A stretch of 64,000 bases of DNA from 66-474 sp044464225 (GTDB lineage: Bacteria > Pseudomonadota > Gammaproteobacteria > Xanthomonadales > Rhodanobacteraceae): the NCBI GenBank assembly GCA_044464225.1, contig JBIQLN010000002.1, positions 62,001-126,000 of the forward strand, in the 5' to 3' direction. The position numbers and the translations under genes were made by a program. Position 1 is the stretch's first letter. Every line of letters begins with the position of its first letter. Under the pieces are notes generated by a model. The model was not told where the DNA came from, searched no databases, and saw only the letters and a list, made by a program, of their open reading frames with translations. Of this stretch, positions 1 through 8,286 are shown piece after piece.

Positions 1-851
1 TTGGTGAACATGCCTGGCACCAGCAGCTCGTCGGGATTGGCGACGGTCGCTTCCACCCCGACGTTCCGGGTGGACACGTCCACCTTCGGATCACTGGCCG
101 AGATCTTGCCGGCGAAAGTCTTGTCCTTGAACGCGTCGACAGTCACCTGCACCGGGGCGCCGGTCTTCATCTGATCCAGCGACGATTGGGGCACCGTGAA
201 GTCCACGTACACCGGATCGAGCTGTTGCAACGTCACCACGGTATTGCCGACATTGATGTACTGGCCGGGATTCGCGGTGATGATGCCGATGCGCCCCGCG
301 AAGGGCGCCCGCAGGGTTTTCTTGTCGACCAGCGCCTGCTGCGCCGCCACGTTGGCCTGTGCGTTTTTCAGGCTGGCCATGTCGGCGTCGTACTGCGCCT
401 TGCTGATCGCCTGCACCGCAAGCTGCTGCTTGGCGCGATCGGCAGTCAGCTTCGCGAGCTGCGCGGTGGCCTTCAGGGCTTCCAGCTTGGCGCGATCGTC
501 GGCATCGACCAGCTTGATCAGCACCTGGCCCTTCTTCACGTCGGCGCCCGATTTCACTTCCACGCGGTCCACCAGTCCGGCGACGTCGAAGGCCAGGTCC
601 GCACCGTGCACCGCGCGCACGTTGCCGACCGCCTGCACGTGCGGCTGCCAATCCTGGTATGCGGCGACCATGGTGCTCACCGTCTGCGGCGGATTGGCCA
701 TGGACTTCATGAACTTGCCGATCATTATGCCCTTGAAGGTGTTGAAGCCGATCAGCAGCGCGAACAGGATCACCACCGCGGCGACCACGATGATCAGGCG
801 CTTGCGCTGGTTGGGCTTGCGGGGGGCTTTGGAATCGGCCATTGGATTCAT
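1..851 (-). CDS. Efflux RND transporter periplasmic adaptor (HlyD/MFP family), C-terminus cut by window edge
   Basis: Membrane fusion protein of a tripartite efflux pump, which would bridge an inner-membrane pump to the outer-membrane factor encoded just upstream. Reading leftwards, the protein begins with a short basic stretch (KPNQRKR) and one membrane segment (about residues 19-38). A biotinyl-lipoyl-like half motif, a central coiled-coil hairpin rich in A, K and Q, and the second lipoyl half (TLRAPFAGRIG) follow. The start at 851 is the first in-frame ATG; an ATG at 842 (M4) has a better placed GAG and may be the true start. The reading frame is open at base 1, so the C-terminal domain and the pump gene lie outside the window. 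It is second in an operon, 120 bases after the outer-membrane factor. The family is clear but the substrate cannot be inferred. Confidence 0.93.
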   Translation of the reverse strand, partial: MNPMADSKAPRKPNQRKRLIIVVAAVVILFALLIGFNTFKGIMIGKFMKSMANPPQTVSTMVAAYQDWQPHVQAVGNVRAVHGADLAFDVAGLVDRVEVKSGADVKKGQVLIKLVDADDRAKLEALKATAQLAKLTADRAKQQLAVQAISKAQYDADMASLKNAQANVAAQQALVDKKTLRAPFAGRIGIITANPGQYINVGNTVVTLQQLDPVYVDFTVPQSSLDQMKTGAPVQVTVDAFKDKTFAGKISASDPKVDVSTRNVGVEATVANPDELLVPGMFT

Positions 852-971
852 CTCGTATTTTTGCGATCGCCCCTGATCCCCGGGATCAGGCACACGAAAG
901 CGGGTTGTAGGTATTCGGGTCGAGGTGATTTCGAAAGGGTCTCGGGCTGCCATCCATGGCCGGAATCGCGA

Positions 972-2450
972 TTACTTCTGCGCGGTCGCGGTTGCTTCCG
1001 CGCTACCCTGCCAGCCGCCGCCGAGTGCGGCGTACAGCGCGGCCGTGTCCGCCAGTCGGGCGGCGCGGGCGGCGATCGCCTCGATGCGGGCCTGCTGATA
1101 CTGTCGCTGCGCGGACAACAGCGTCAGGTAATCGACCGCGCCCACGCGGTATTGCGCGCGGGTCAGCGACAGCAGTTTTTCGGCATCGCGTTCGGAAATG
1201 CTCTGGGCCTTCAGCGATTGCGCGTCGTAATCGAGCGCCTGCAGCGCATCGGCGACGTTCTGGAACGCGACCAGCACGGTCTGTTGCCAGTCCGCGAGCG
1301 CCGCATCCATGCCGGCCTCCGCGGCGCGTTTCTGGTGCAGCAACTGGCCGCCATGGAACAACGGCTGCAGCAAACCCAGGCCGAGTGACCAGCCGCCGCT
1401 GCCGGCCGCGAACAGGCCCGACTCGGTGAACGACTGGCTGCCGGCGCTGCCGTTCAAACTGAGCCTGGGCAGCATGTCGGCGGTGGCCACGCCGACCGCG
1501 GCGGTCGCGGCATGCAACTGCGCCGAGGCGGCGCGGATGTCAGGCCGCTGGGCCACCACCGTCGAAGGCAGGCTGACCGGGATGTCGGTGGGCAGCGTGA
1601 CTTCGGCCAGGGTCACCGGCTGCAATTTCATTTGCGCCGGCGTGACCCCCAGATAAGTGGCGAGTTGGTTCTGCGTGGCCGAAAGCTGCTTCTCCAGTGG
1701 CGGCAGGGTCGCCTGGGTCGCCGCCAGCTGCGAACGCACGGCCAGCGTGTCGGACAGCGATTTCGCGCCGATCTCCTGCTGCTTCTGGGCGATCTCGAGT
1801 TCCTGCTTCAGCGAATCGATGATCTCGTGCGTGGCCTTGACCTGCTCGCGCAGCGAAGCCTCCTGCAGCGAGGCGGTGATGACATTCGCGGCCAGGCTCA
1901 GGTAGGTCGCATCGAGCTGCGCGCGGCTGATGTCGGCCTGGGCTTCCTGCGCCTCGATGCCGCGACGCACGCCGCCGAAAATGTCGAACACGTAACCGAC
2001 GCTGACGCCGGCGTTGTAAAGGGTGTAAGGGCCCCGCGGCTGGCCGATGCCTGACTGGGCGGAGGACAGTTTGCTGCGGGTCGCGCCCACGTTGGCATCC
2101 AGCGACGGAAACAGGCTGCCGCGCGCGGCCCTGGCGGTTTCCTCGGCCTGGCGCAACGCGGCCTGGGCAGCGGTGATCGACGGGCTGTGCCGGAATGCCT
2201 GGTACACGCGGCGATCCAGTTCGGCGTTGCCGAACGTGGTCCACCAGTGTTGCGGCACGTTCTCGCCCTGGAGGAAGCGCTGCGCGTCACCGCCCGCCGT
2301 CCCGACCGACGCGGTGGAGGCCGGCAGCGAGGCAGCCGTGTAACGGTCGACCTGGGGCGCGGCCGGTTCCCGGAAATTCGGCCCCACGGCGCAACCGGCC
2401 AGTGCGAACACGGCCATCGCGACCGCGGTCCGCCGGACTGCGGACTTCAT
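972..2450 (-). CDS. Efflux outer membrane lipoprotein, NodT/OprM family (TolC-like)
   Basis: A 492-residue outer-membrane channel subunit of a tripartite efflux pump. The N-terminus is a lipoprotein signal with lipobox LAGC followed by AVGPNF, a sequence typical of NodT/OprM proteins. Two tandem OEP repeats rich in A, Q and L follow, with the usual GGxxxxxxxA-type helices. I start at 2450 (MKSAVRR), which leaves a normal lipoprotein signal; ATGs at 2459 and 2471 are in frame and possible. Length fits the family. It is first in the operon, with the adaptor gene downstream and a promoter plus palindromic operator about 65-120 bases upstream. Confidence 0.94.
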   Translation of the reverse strand: MKSAVRRTAVAMAVFALAGCAVGPNFREPAAPQVDRYTAASLPASTASVGTAGGDAQRFLQGENVPQHWWTTFGNAELDRRVYQAFRHSPSITAAQAALRQAEETARAARGSLFPSLDANVGATRSKLSSAQSGIGQPRGPYTLYNAGVSVGYVFDIFGGVRRGIEAQEAQADISRAQLDATYLSLAANVITASLQEASLREQVKATHEIIDSLKQELEIAQKQQEIGAKSLSDTLAVRSQLAATQATLPPLEKQLSATQNQLATYLGVTPAQMKLQPVTLAEVTLPTDIPVSLPSTVVAQRPDIRAASAQLHAATAAVGVATADMLPRLSLNGSAGSQSFTESGLFAAGSGGWSLGLGLLQPLFHGGQLLHQKRAAEAGMDAALADWQQTVLVAFQNVADALQALDYDAQSLKAQSISERDAEKLLSLTRAQYRVGAVDYLTLLSAQRQYQQARIEAIAARAARLADTAALYAALGGGWQGSAEATATAQK

Positions 2451-2515
2451 TGGAATCATGGAATACGTCATGCAGGCAGACGAAGGGTCTGTTGTATGTG
2501 GAAAGGCGCCGAACG

Positions 2516-2537
2516 GCAGTTCACATAACTGAACTGC
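2516..2537. promoter_or_regulatory. Perfect palindrome, probable repressor operator of the efflux operon
   Basis: Two perfect 8-base arms, GCAGTTCA and TGAACTGC, separated by CATAAC. The site begins 5 bases after the -10 box of the predicted minus-strand promoter and covers the expected transcription start. This is the usual position for a TetR- or MarR-type repressor site. No regulator gene is next to it in this window. In the rest of the 348-base gap 2451-2798 I see nothing else convincing. Confidence 0.6.
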
Positions 2538-2542
2538 GCGGT

Positions 2543-2571
2543 ATTGTAATTTTGACCCGTGCATTGTGCAA
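2543..2571 (-). promoter_or_regulatory. Sigma-70-type promoter for the efflux operon
   Basis: Read on the minus strand: -35 TTGCAC (2571-2566), a 17-base spacer, and -10 TACAAT (2548-2543). Both boxes are close to consensus with ideal spacing. The palindrome at 2516-2537 lies immediately downstream, so a bound repressor would block initiation. Transcription would start near 2536, giving a leader of about 85 bases before the lipoprotein gene. Confidence 0.7.
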
Positions 2572-2798
2572 GCGCAGCATCCGCGGCGGAAGGGCAGGAT
2601 GTCATGAGTTTGCGGATGACAGTTGTCACGGGACGAAGCACTGGGCAAATATTGCCTGTACGACGAACGGCGGGTGGGCGTTTCGACATCGAAGCGCCGC
2701 CCCGGCGCGCGGCCGGGGCACGCAAGGTGGAAAGCCGACCATGATAGGCCGTTCTGGTCCCGGCCACCCGGCATCGGGGACGTCGAGCCAGCGCCGGA

Positions 2799-3908
2799 TC
2801 ACCGATGGCCGGGCGGCGAATCCGCCGCCAGGTATTCCCGGCTCTGCATCTCGATCAGCCGGCTGGTGGTGCGGGCGAATTCCAGCCGCAAGCGCTTGCC
2901 ATCGTACAACTCCACCGTGGGCGCCTGCGCGGTGACAGCCAGCTTCACGCGGCGATCGTAAAGCTCGTCGATCAGGTGCACGAAGCGTTGCGCGGCGTCT
3001 TCGTTGAATGGCGTGAACTGCGGCAGGCCGGAAATCAGGATGGCGGGATAGGTCCGGGCAAGCTCGATGTAATCGGCCGATCCGTACGGCCCGTCGCACA
3101 GCGCCGCAAAATCGAACCACGCCACCTGCGCGCAGACGCGGCGCACGCGGAAGGTGCGTTCGTTGATGTGCAACGCGATGTTTTGCTGCACCGGCCCCTG
3201 CGCCAACTCGTCGAACAGGTGCGCAAGCGCCGCTTCGGCCCGCGCATCGTCGGGCGTCAGGTACACCGGCGCGCGGGTCAGCGCGCGCAGGCGCCAGTCG
3301 TGCGGCGAAGCCAGCGCCAGCACTTCGCAATGCGCCTCGAGCAGATCGATGGCGGGCAGGAACCGTTCGCGCTGCAGGCCATCCTTGTAGAGGTCGCGCG
3401 GCGGTGTATTGGACGTGGTGACCAGCGCCACGCCGCGGTCGAACAGGGCGCGCAACAGGCCATCCAGGATCATCGCGTCACCGATGTCGGTGACCATGAA
3501 CTCGTCGAGGCACAGCACCCGCGTACGCGCGGCGACATCGGCCGCCACGCGCAGCAGGGGATCGCGCACCTCGCCCAGCGTGCGCAGCCCGGCGTGCACG
3601 TCGAGCATGAATCGGTGGAAATGCACCCGCAGCGCGATCCCCTCTGGCAACGAGGCGACGAACTGGTCCATCAGCATGGTCTTGCCGCGCCCGACCGGCC
3701 CCCACAGATACAGCCCCCGCAATCCCGTCGACGTGCGGGCCAGCCGCGCACGGAGGCGTTCGAGCCGACCGGGCGGCGGTGCCAGCAGCGCCGCATGGAT
3801 GCGGTCGAACGCACCCAGCGCCGCGCGTTGCGCGGGATCATCCTGCCAGCGGCCCGCGGCGACGCCTCGCGCGTAGTGCGCGGAAGGAAGATCGGTACCC
3901 TCGGACAT
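2799..3908 (-). CDS. zapE: Cell division protein ZapE / AFG1-like ATPase
   Basis: A 369-residue AAA-type ATPase of the AFG1/LACE1/ZapE family, which in E. coli acts at the Z-ring during constriction. Walker A is GPVGRGKT (residues 70-77) and Walker B is LCLDEF (about 132-137). The family motifs HFHRFM, VTTSNTPP and DLYKDGLQRERFLPAI are all present. The start overlaps the stop of the upstream hydrolase by one base (TGATG), which suggests translational coupling. Length matches the family. Confidence 0.95.
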   Translation of the reverse strand: MSEGTDLPSAHYARGVAAGRWQDDPAQRAALGAFDRIHAALLAPPPGRLERLRARLARTSTGLRGLYLWGPVGRGKTMLMDQFVASLPEGIALRVHFHRFMLDVHAGLRTLGEVRDPLLRVAADVAARTRVLCLDEFMVTDIGDAMILDGLLRALFDRGVALVTTSNTPPRDLYKDGLQRERFLPAIDLLEAHCEVLALASPHDWRLRALTRAPVYLTPDDARAEAALAHLFDELAQGPVQQNIALHINERTFRVRRVCAQVAWFDFAALCDGPYGSADYIELARTYPAILISGLPQFTPFNEDAAQRFVHLIDELYDRRVKLAVTAQAPTVELYDGKRLRLEFARTTSRLIEMQSREYLAADSPPGHR

Positions 3909-4585
3909 CAACGAGGCGGCAGCCAGCCACGCACCGCGTTCTTGACCGCGCCGCGCAAATCCATCAGGCGGCGGTGGAAGAAATGCCCGGTCTCCGGCAT
4001 GCGGATCAGCGTCGGTTTCGGGTCGAGCGTTTCGATCCAGTCGAACACGCCCTGTGGATCGACCACTTCGTCGTCTTCGCCCTGCACCACCAGCCAGGGG
4101 CAAGTGGGCATCGCCAGTTCGGCGAACTCGTAGCGTCCGACCGGCGGCGCCACGGTGATCAGCGCGTCCGCGCCGAGCGATCGTGCGGAGCGCAGTGCGA
4201 TGTAGCTGCCGAAGGAGAAACCCGCCAGCCACAAGGCATCGCGCGGGCGCACCTGTCGGACCCATTGCGCCACCGCGACCAGGTCGCCGCTTTCGCCATC
4301 GCCGTTGTCGAACGCCCCCGTGGAGGCGCCAATACCCCGGAAGTTGAAGCGCACCGTGGCGAGGCCGGACTCGCGCAACGCGCGCTCCAGCATCGTCACC
4401 ACCTTGTTGCGCATGGTGCCGCCCTGCTGCGGGTTCGGGTGGCAGATCACCACCGTGCCCGGGCGTGCCTCGCCGGCTTCGGGGACGGCGGTCGCGACTT
4501 CCAGCGTGCCGGCAGGACCGGACAACGCGAACGTTGCCGGGGCATCGGGAAAGCCGGGCGGGGCCGGCGGCAAAGCATCGCTCAT
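3908..4585 (-). CDS. Alpha/beta hydrolase (COG2945-like)
   Basis: A 225-residue predicted serine hydrolase. The early motif CHPNPQQGGTMRNKVV is typical of this small hydrolase group. The nucleophile elbow is GFSFGS with Ser124, an acidic residue lies around 170-173 (GEDDEVVDP), and the catalytic His is in GHFFH (His201). The substrate is unknown. Transcription may begin at or next to the ATG: a TATCAT -10 box sits 6 bases upstream and no Shine-Dalgarno is visible, so the mRNA may be leaderless. zapE follows with a TGATG overlap. Confidence 0.9.
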   Translation of the reverse strand: MSDALPPAPPGFPDAPATFALSGPAGTLEVATAVPEAGEARPGTVVICHPNPQQGGTMRNKVVTMLERALRESGLATVRFNFRGIGASTGAFDNGDGESGDLVAVAQWVRQVRPRDALWLAGFSFGSYIALRSARSLGADALITVAPPVGRYEFAELAMPTCPWLVVQGEDDEVVDPQGVFDWIETLDPKPTLIRMPETGHFFHRRLMDLRGAVKNAVRGWLPPR

Positions 4586-4591
4586 GGGTGG

Positions 4592-4599
4592 ATGATAAT
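4592..4599. promoter_or_regulatory. Overlapping divergent -10 boxes between hydrolase and acpH
   Basis: ATGATAAT reads as TATCAT on the minus strand (4597-4592) and as GATAAT on the plus strand (4594-4599). The minus ATG lies 6 bases beyond its box, which would make the hydrolase mRNA leaderless. The plus ATG of acpH lies 11 bases beyond its box. The whole intergenic space is 25 bases, so any promoter for either gene must be here or extend into the other gene. No good -35 boxes are seen. Confidence 0.4.
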
Positions 4600-4610
4600 G
4601 GGAAACAGCC

Positions 4611-5207
4611 ATGAACCACCTTGCCCATGCCCTGCTCGCCGATGCCGGTGGCATCGAATTCGCGCTGGGCAGCGCCATGGGGGATTTCGTGCACGGGCGG
4701 CCTGACCCCGCCTGGCCTCTCGCCCGCCAGGCGGGGCTGCGTTTCCACCGCACGATCGACGCCTTCACCGACGCGCATCCCGCAGTCGTCGCCGCGCGCA
4801 ACCTGTTCATCCCGCCGATGCGCCGCTACGCCGGCATCGTGCTCGACGTGTGGTTCGACCATCTGCTGGTGCTGGACTGGGACAGGTACCCGACGGACGA
4901 ATCGCTCACGCGGTTTTCACGGCGCTGGCTCGGCTTGCTGGATGCGCACGCCGCCGAGTTGCCGGTATCGCTGCGCGCGTTCATTGCGTGGATGCACGCG
5001 CACGACCTGCCGGCCGGTTACGGCGAAGAGTTGACGCTGGACGCCGTATTCCACGCGCTGGCGCAGCGTCTGTCGCGACCCTCGCCGATCGCGGAAGCAT
5101 TGCCCGTGCTGCAGGCCCGCTCCGGCAGCCTGCAGCGGCATTTCGATGCGTTCTTTCCGGACCTCGTCGACTACGCACGCGAGTCGCGCGCCCGCCTGCT
5201 GACCTGA
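4611..5207 (+). CDS. acpH: Acyl carrier protein phosphodiesterase (AcpH, DUF479)
   Basis: A 198-residue protein that by family membership removes the 4'-phosphopantetheine arm from holo-ACP. It opens with MNHLAHALLA and has the family segments GSAMGDFVHG, FHRTIDAFTDAHP, MRRYAGIVLDVWFDHLL and RFSRRWLGLL. These give the conserved His/Asp residues expected of the HD-like metal site. Length is normal for AcpH. It is divergent from the hydrolase across 25 bases and convergent with the M48 peptidase gene. Confidence 0.92.
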   Translation: MNHLAHALLADAGGIEFALGSAMGDFVHGRPDPAWPLARQAGLRFHRTIDAFTDAHPAVVAARNLFIPPMRRYAGIVLDVWFDHLLVLDWDRYPTDESLTRFSRRWLGLLDAHAAELPVSLRAFIAWMHAHDLPAGYGEELTLDAVFHALAQRLSRPSPIAEALPVLQARSGSLQRHFDAFFPDLVDYARESRARLLT

Positions 5208-5223
5208 GTCTCGATGGCCTCAG

Positions 5224-7221
5224 TCAGGCCTTGTCGCCGTTCCCCAACAACACCGGCAAGGGACAGCCAAGCGTCGCGCACGTGACGCGCAGCAGTTCCG
5301 ATTCGGCGACCGTCACCTTGCCGTCGGCCGCGATCGCCCGGGTCAACGCATGCACGGCCAGTTCCTTGCCTTCCGGCCGTAGCCGGGACAACGTGTCGAA
5401 CGCGCGATCCAGCGCCGGCTGCCAGTCTTCGGGCAACGCGTACATCACGTTCGCGTTCGGCAGCGCGTCGCGCATCGCCGCCTGGAACGCGCGGCGCGCG
5501 CTGTCGCTGTCGTCGTTGCCGAAGTGCGCGACAAGCGCGGCCAAGTCGCGCAATTCGTCTTGCGCCTCCGCCAATTTCAGCGTGCCGGGCCTGAAGCTGG
5601 CCGAAGGATCCAGCGCCGCGACCACCTGCGCCTGCACCAGTTTCGCGAGACAATATTCGTCGAGGTCCACGCGGCCGTCGGCGTGGATCATGGCGTCCAG
5701 CGTTTTCACGAACGCATCCACTTCCGGACGCGGCCGGCGTTTCAGCGCCGGGAACGCAAGCTGCGCCAGCGGCAGGCGCAGCATCGGATGCAGGTCCGCC
5801 ATTTGCGAAGCAAGCCCGCGCACGGCATCGGCGAGCGCGTCGTCGAAAGCCTGGGCGACCGCCTGCACTTGTTTCGCCATCACCTCGGGATGCGCGGAAA
5901 GCGCGAGCGCGAACACCGTGGCCAGGGCGCCACGCGGATCGCGTGCGGCGGTCGCCAGCGCGGGTGGGATTTGCGCATGAAGGTCGGCCGCGGCGCGGTA
6001 GTCGTCGGTGCCGGGCGAGCCGACCTGGCTCGCGACGGCCGCGGCGGCGATCGCCAGTTCGGCCCCGCGCGCCGGGACAGCGCCACCCATGGCGCCGCTG
6101 CGCGGCTGCCCCGCCGGCGCGCCGTGGATGTCGACGTCGCCATCGGCACGGGCGAAGTCGTGCACCGCCTTTTCCCACGGCCGCTCCGTCGCACGCAGTT
6201 CGATCGAGTTCGGATCGCCTCCCGATGCCAGCCACTGCTTGACGTAGGCGTCCAGCTCCTCGGGATTGAATCCGGGTTCGAGCGCCTTGATGCGTTGCAC
6301 GATCGGCGGATGCGTGGCGAACCACGAACTGCCCTCGGCGTCGCCGAACAGCATGTGGCGCACTTCGTCCCGGCGCGGCGCCTGCAGCGCCGAACCTTCC
6401 TCGAAGACCGCGATCTTCTTGAGCGCATTGGCGATGCCGGAAGTCTGGCGCGTGAACTGCACGGCCGACGCATCGGCCAGCGATTCGCGCGCGCGCGACA
6501 CCGCCGCCTGGATCAGGCGCCCGAAGAACAACCCGATCGCGCCGACGGCGAGCAAGGCGATGCCCGCCAGCGCGACCTGGCCACTGCTGCCGCCGCGGCG
6601 GCGGCTGCCGCCGTCGCCCACCCCGAAGTAACCGCCCCACATCAGGAATCGACCGATCACCCAGATCGCCATGATCCCGAACAGCAAGCCCATCAGACGG
6701 ATGTTGAGCCGCATGTCGCCGTTCAGCACATGGCTGAATTCGTGCGCGATCACGCCCTGCAATTCGTCGCGATTCAACTTGTCGAGGCAGCCTTGCGTCA
6801 CGCACACCGCGGCGTCGGTGGCCGTGTAGCCGGCCGCGAAGGCATTGATGCCCGGCTCGTTCTGCATCACGTAGATTTCCGGCACGGGCACGCCGGACGC
6901 GATCGCGATTTCCTCGATCACGTTGCGCAGGCGCTGCCACTGCGGATTGGTGGTATCGGCCGGGACCTCGGTGGCGTTCATCTCGCGGGCCACCGCCGCC
7001 CCGCCGCCGGCGAGGCTGGCGACGCGGTATGCGGAACACAATCCAATCACCGCGATCACCGCGATCGTGATGGCGACCAGCGCGCCGGGCCGGAAGCCCA
7101 CCAGGAAGAACGCGCACACGAGGTCGACCGCGGCCACGATCGCGATCACCGCCAGGATGAACAGCCACACCAGCGTGCGGCTGGAGCGTCGGACCTTGGC
7201 TTGTTGGGCGAAGAAATCCAT
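5224..7221 (-). CDS. HtpX-like M48 membrane zinc metallopeptidase with C-terminal TerB-like domains
   Basis: A 665-residue inner-membrane protease. Two membrane segments lie at about residues 17-38 and 45-65. The zinc motif HEFSH is at 160-164, followed by further hydrophobic segments and a glycine/serine-rich loop (GDGGSRRRGGSSG). A downstream ESLADASAV segment supplies the third zinc ligand. Beyond the usual HtpX length there is a long C-terminal part holding two TerB-like acidic motifs (IHADGRVDLDEY and IAADGKVTVAESE). HtpX family members degrade misfolded membrane proteins. Here LemA is encoded just upstream on the same strand, a pairing common in bacteria. The start is ATG 7221 and family membership is secure. 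Confidence 0.92.
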   Translation of the reverse strand: MDFFAQQAKVRRSSRTLVWLFILAVIAIVAAVDLVCAFFLVGFRPGALVAITIAVIAVIGLCSAYRVASLAGGGAAVAREMNATEVPADTTNPQWQRLRNVIEEIAIASGVPVPEIYVMQNEPGINAFAAGYTATDAAVCVTQGCLDKLNRDELQGVIAHEFSHVLNGDMRLNIRLMGLLFGIMAIWVIGRFLMWGGYFGVGDGGSRRRGGSSGQVALAGIALLAVGAIGLFFGRLIQAAVSRARESLADASAVQFTRQTSGIANALKKIAVFEEGSALQAPRRDEVRHMLFGDAEGSSWFATHPPIVQRIKALEPGFNPEELDAYVKQWLASGGDPNSIELRATERPWEKAVHDFARADGDVDIHGAPAGQPRSGAMGGAVPARGAELAIAAAAVASQVGSPGTDDYRAAADLHAQIPPALATAARDPRGALATVFALALSAHPEVMAKQVQAVAQAFDDALADAVRGLASQMADLHPMLRLPLAQLAFPALKRRPRPEVDAFVKTLDAMIHADGRVDLDEYCLAKLVQAQVVAALDPSASFRPGTLKLAEAQDELRDLAALVAHFGNDDSDSARRAFQAAMRDALPNANVMYALPEDWQPALDRAFDTLSRLRPEGKELAVHALTRAIAADGKVTVAESELLRVTCATLGCPLPVLLGNGDKA

Positions 7222-7433
7222 GGATCAGTCGGTCGCTGGCATGCTGGCTGTCAAGGGTCGGTCGCTCACTGCGTTCGCTCGAAAGGTGACGACGCGAAAC
7301 CGATGACTCGGCACCCATCCTTACGGGGCGCAGCCACCGACTTCACTCCCTGCAGCGCGGGGCGCGGGCACCTTGCCCTTGCGGCGTTGCGCTGGCGACT
7401 TGCAGCCTGGATCGGCGCGCGCGCGGAGTCGAC

Positions 7434-8024
7434 CTACGCGAAGCTCACCTTGGGCGCTTCCCGCTTCGCCGGATCGTCGATCGCCAACTGCTCGGCCGGC
7501 GCGAACCCGAAGGGACCGGCGACCAGGGTCGAAGGGAACACCTGCACCTTGTTGTTGTAGTTCATCACCGAATCGTTGTACGCCTGGCGCGCGAACGCGA
7601 CACGGTTTTCGGTCGAGGTGAGTTCCTCGGAAAGCTGCATCATGTTCTGGTTGGCCTTCAGGTCGGGATACGCCTCGCTGACCGCGAACAGCCGCCCCAG
7701 CGCCTGCGTCAACTGGTTTTCGCTGCCGGACAACTGCTTCATCGCGTCAGGATCGCCCGGCCGGGCCTTGGCGGCGGCCAGTCCGTTCACGGCAGCGGTG
7801 CGCGCAGCCGTGACGGCTTCCAGCGTTTCGCGTTCGTGCGCGAGGTAACCTTTGGCCGTCTCCACCAGGTTGGGAATCAGGTCGTGCCGTCGGGTAAGCT
7901 GCACGTCGATCTGCGCAAACGCATTCTTGTACGCGTTGCGCGACGTCACCAACCCGTTGTAGATCGCAATCAGGTAAATCACAATGATGGCGATGATGAT
8001 CAGGAAGATGATCAGACCCGTCAT
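7434..8024 (-). CDS. lemA: LemA family protein
   Basis: A 196-residue LemA protein: one N-terminal membrane helix (residues 2-24) followed by a helical bundle. Family signatures are YNGLVTSRN, QIDVQLTRRHDLIPNLVETAKGY, YPDLKANQNM and SENRVAFARQAYND-like text (TENRVAFARQAYN). The start at 8024 has a strong AGGAG five bases upstream; an in-frame TTG further upstream would include that site and is rejected. It is co-oriented with the M48 peptidase gene 212 bases downstream, so they probably act together. The exact role of LemA is unknown. Confidence 0.94.
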   Translation of the reverse strand: MTGLIIFLIIIAIIVIYLIAIYNGLVTSRNAYKNAFAQIDVQLTRRHDLIPNLVETAKGYLAHERETLEAVTAARTAAVNGLAAAKARPGDPDAMKQLSGSENQLTQALGRLFAVSEAYPDLKANQNMMQLSEELTSTENRVAFARQAYNDSVMNYNNKVQVFPSTLVAGPFGFAPAEQLAIDDPAKREAPKVSFA

Positions 8025-8286
8025 GTCGTCTCCTGGCAATGCCTCGGCCGAAGCCGCTGTTGGTGGGAAGTCAGGGCATGGACGCCCGTTCTGGTGTCGA
8101 AGATGCGGAAAACCTGCGAAGCGCCGGCGCCGTTCAGCAAAGCAGCGTTCATGGATGAACGCACGATTTTGTCAAAACCCGGCCACGGAAGGCCGCTCTG
8201 GTCTCCACGAGCCTTGATGGTGTCGTCAACCGACCAGTCCACCATTGCGGCGACCACGCGTGGTCGCACAACGATTTGAGCATAGC

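Noticed and set aside
5171..7560. Long frames of 715 and 678 codons over the M48 peptidase gene
   Set aside because: They are shadow frames of the peptidase gene, with Arg/His-rich low-information proteins.
8024..8039. TTG 8039 as the lemA start
   Set aside because: It would place the strong AGGAG ribosome site inside the gene; 8024 is five bases downstream of that site.
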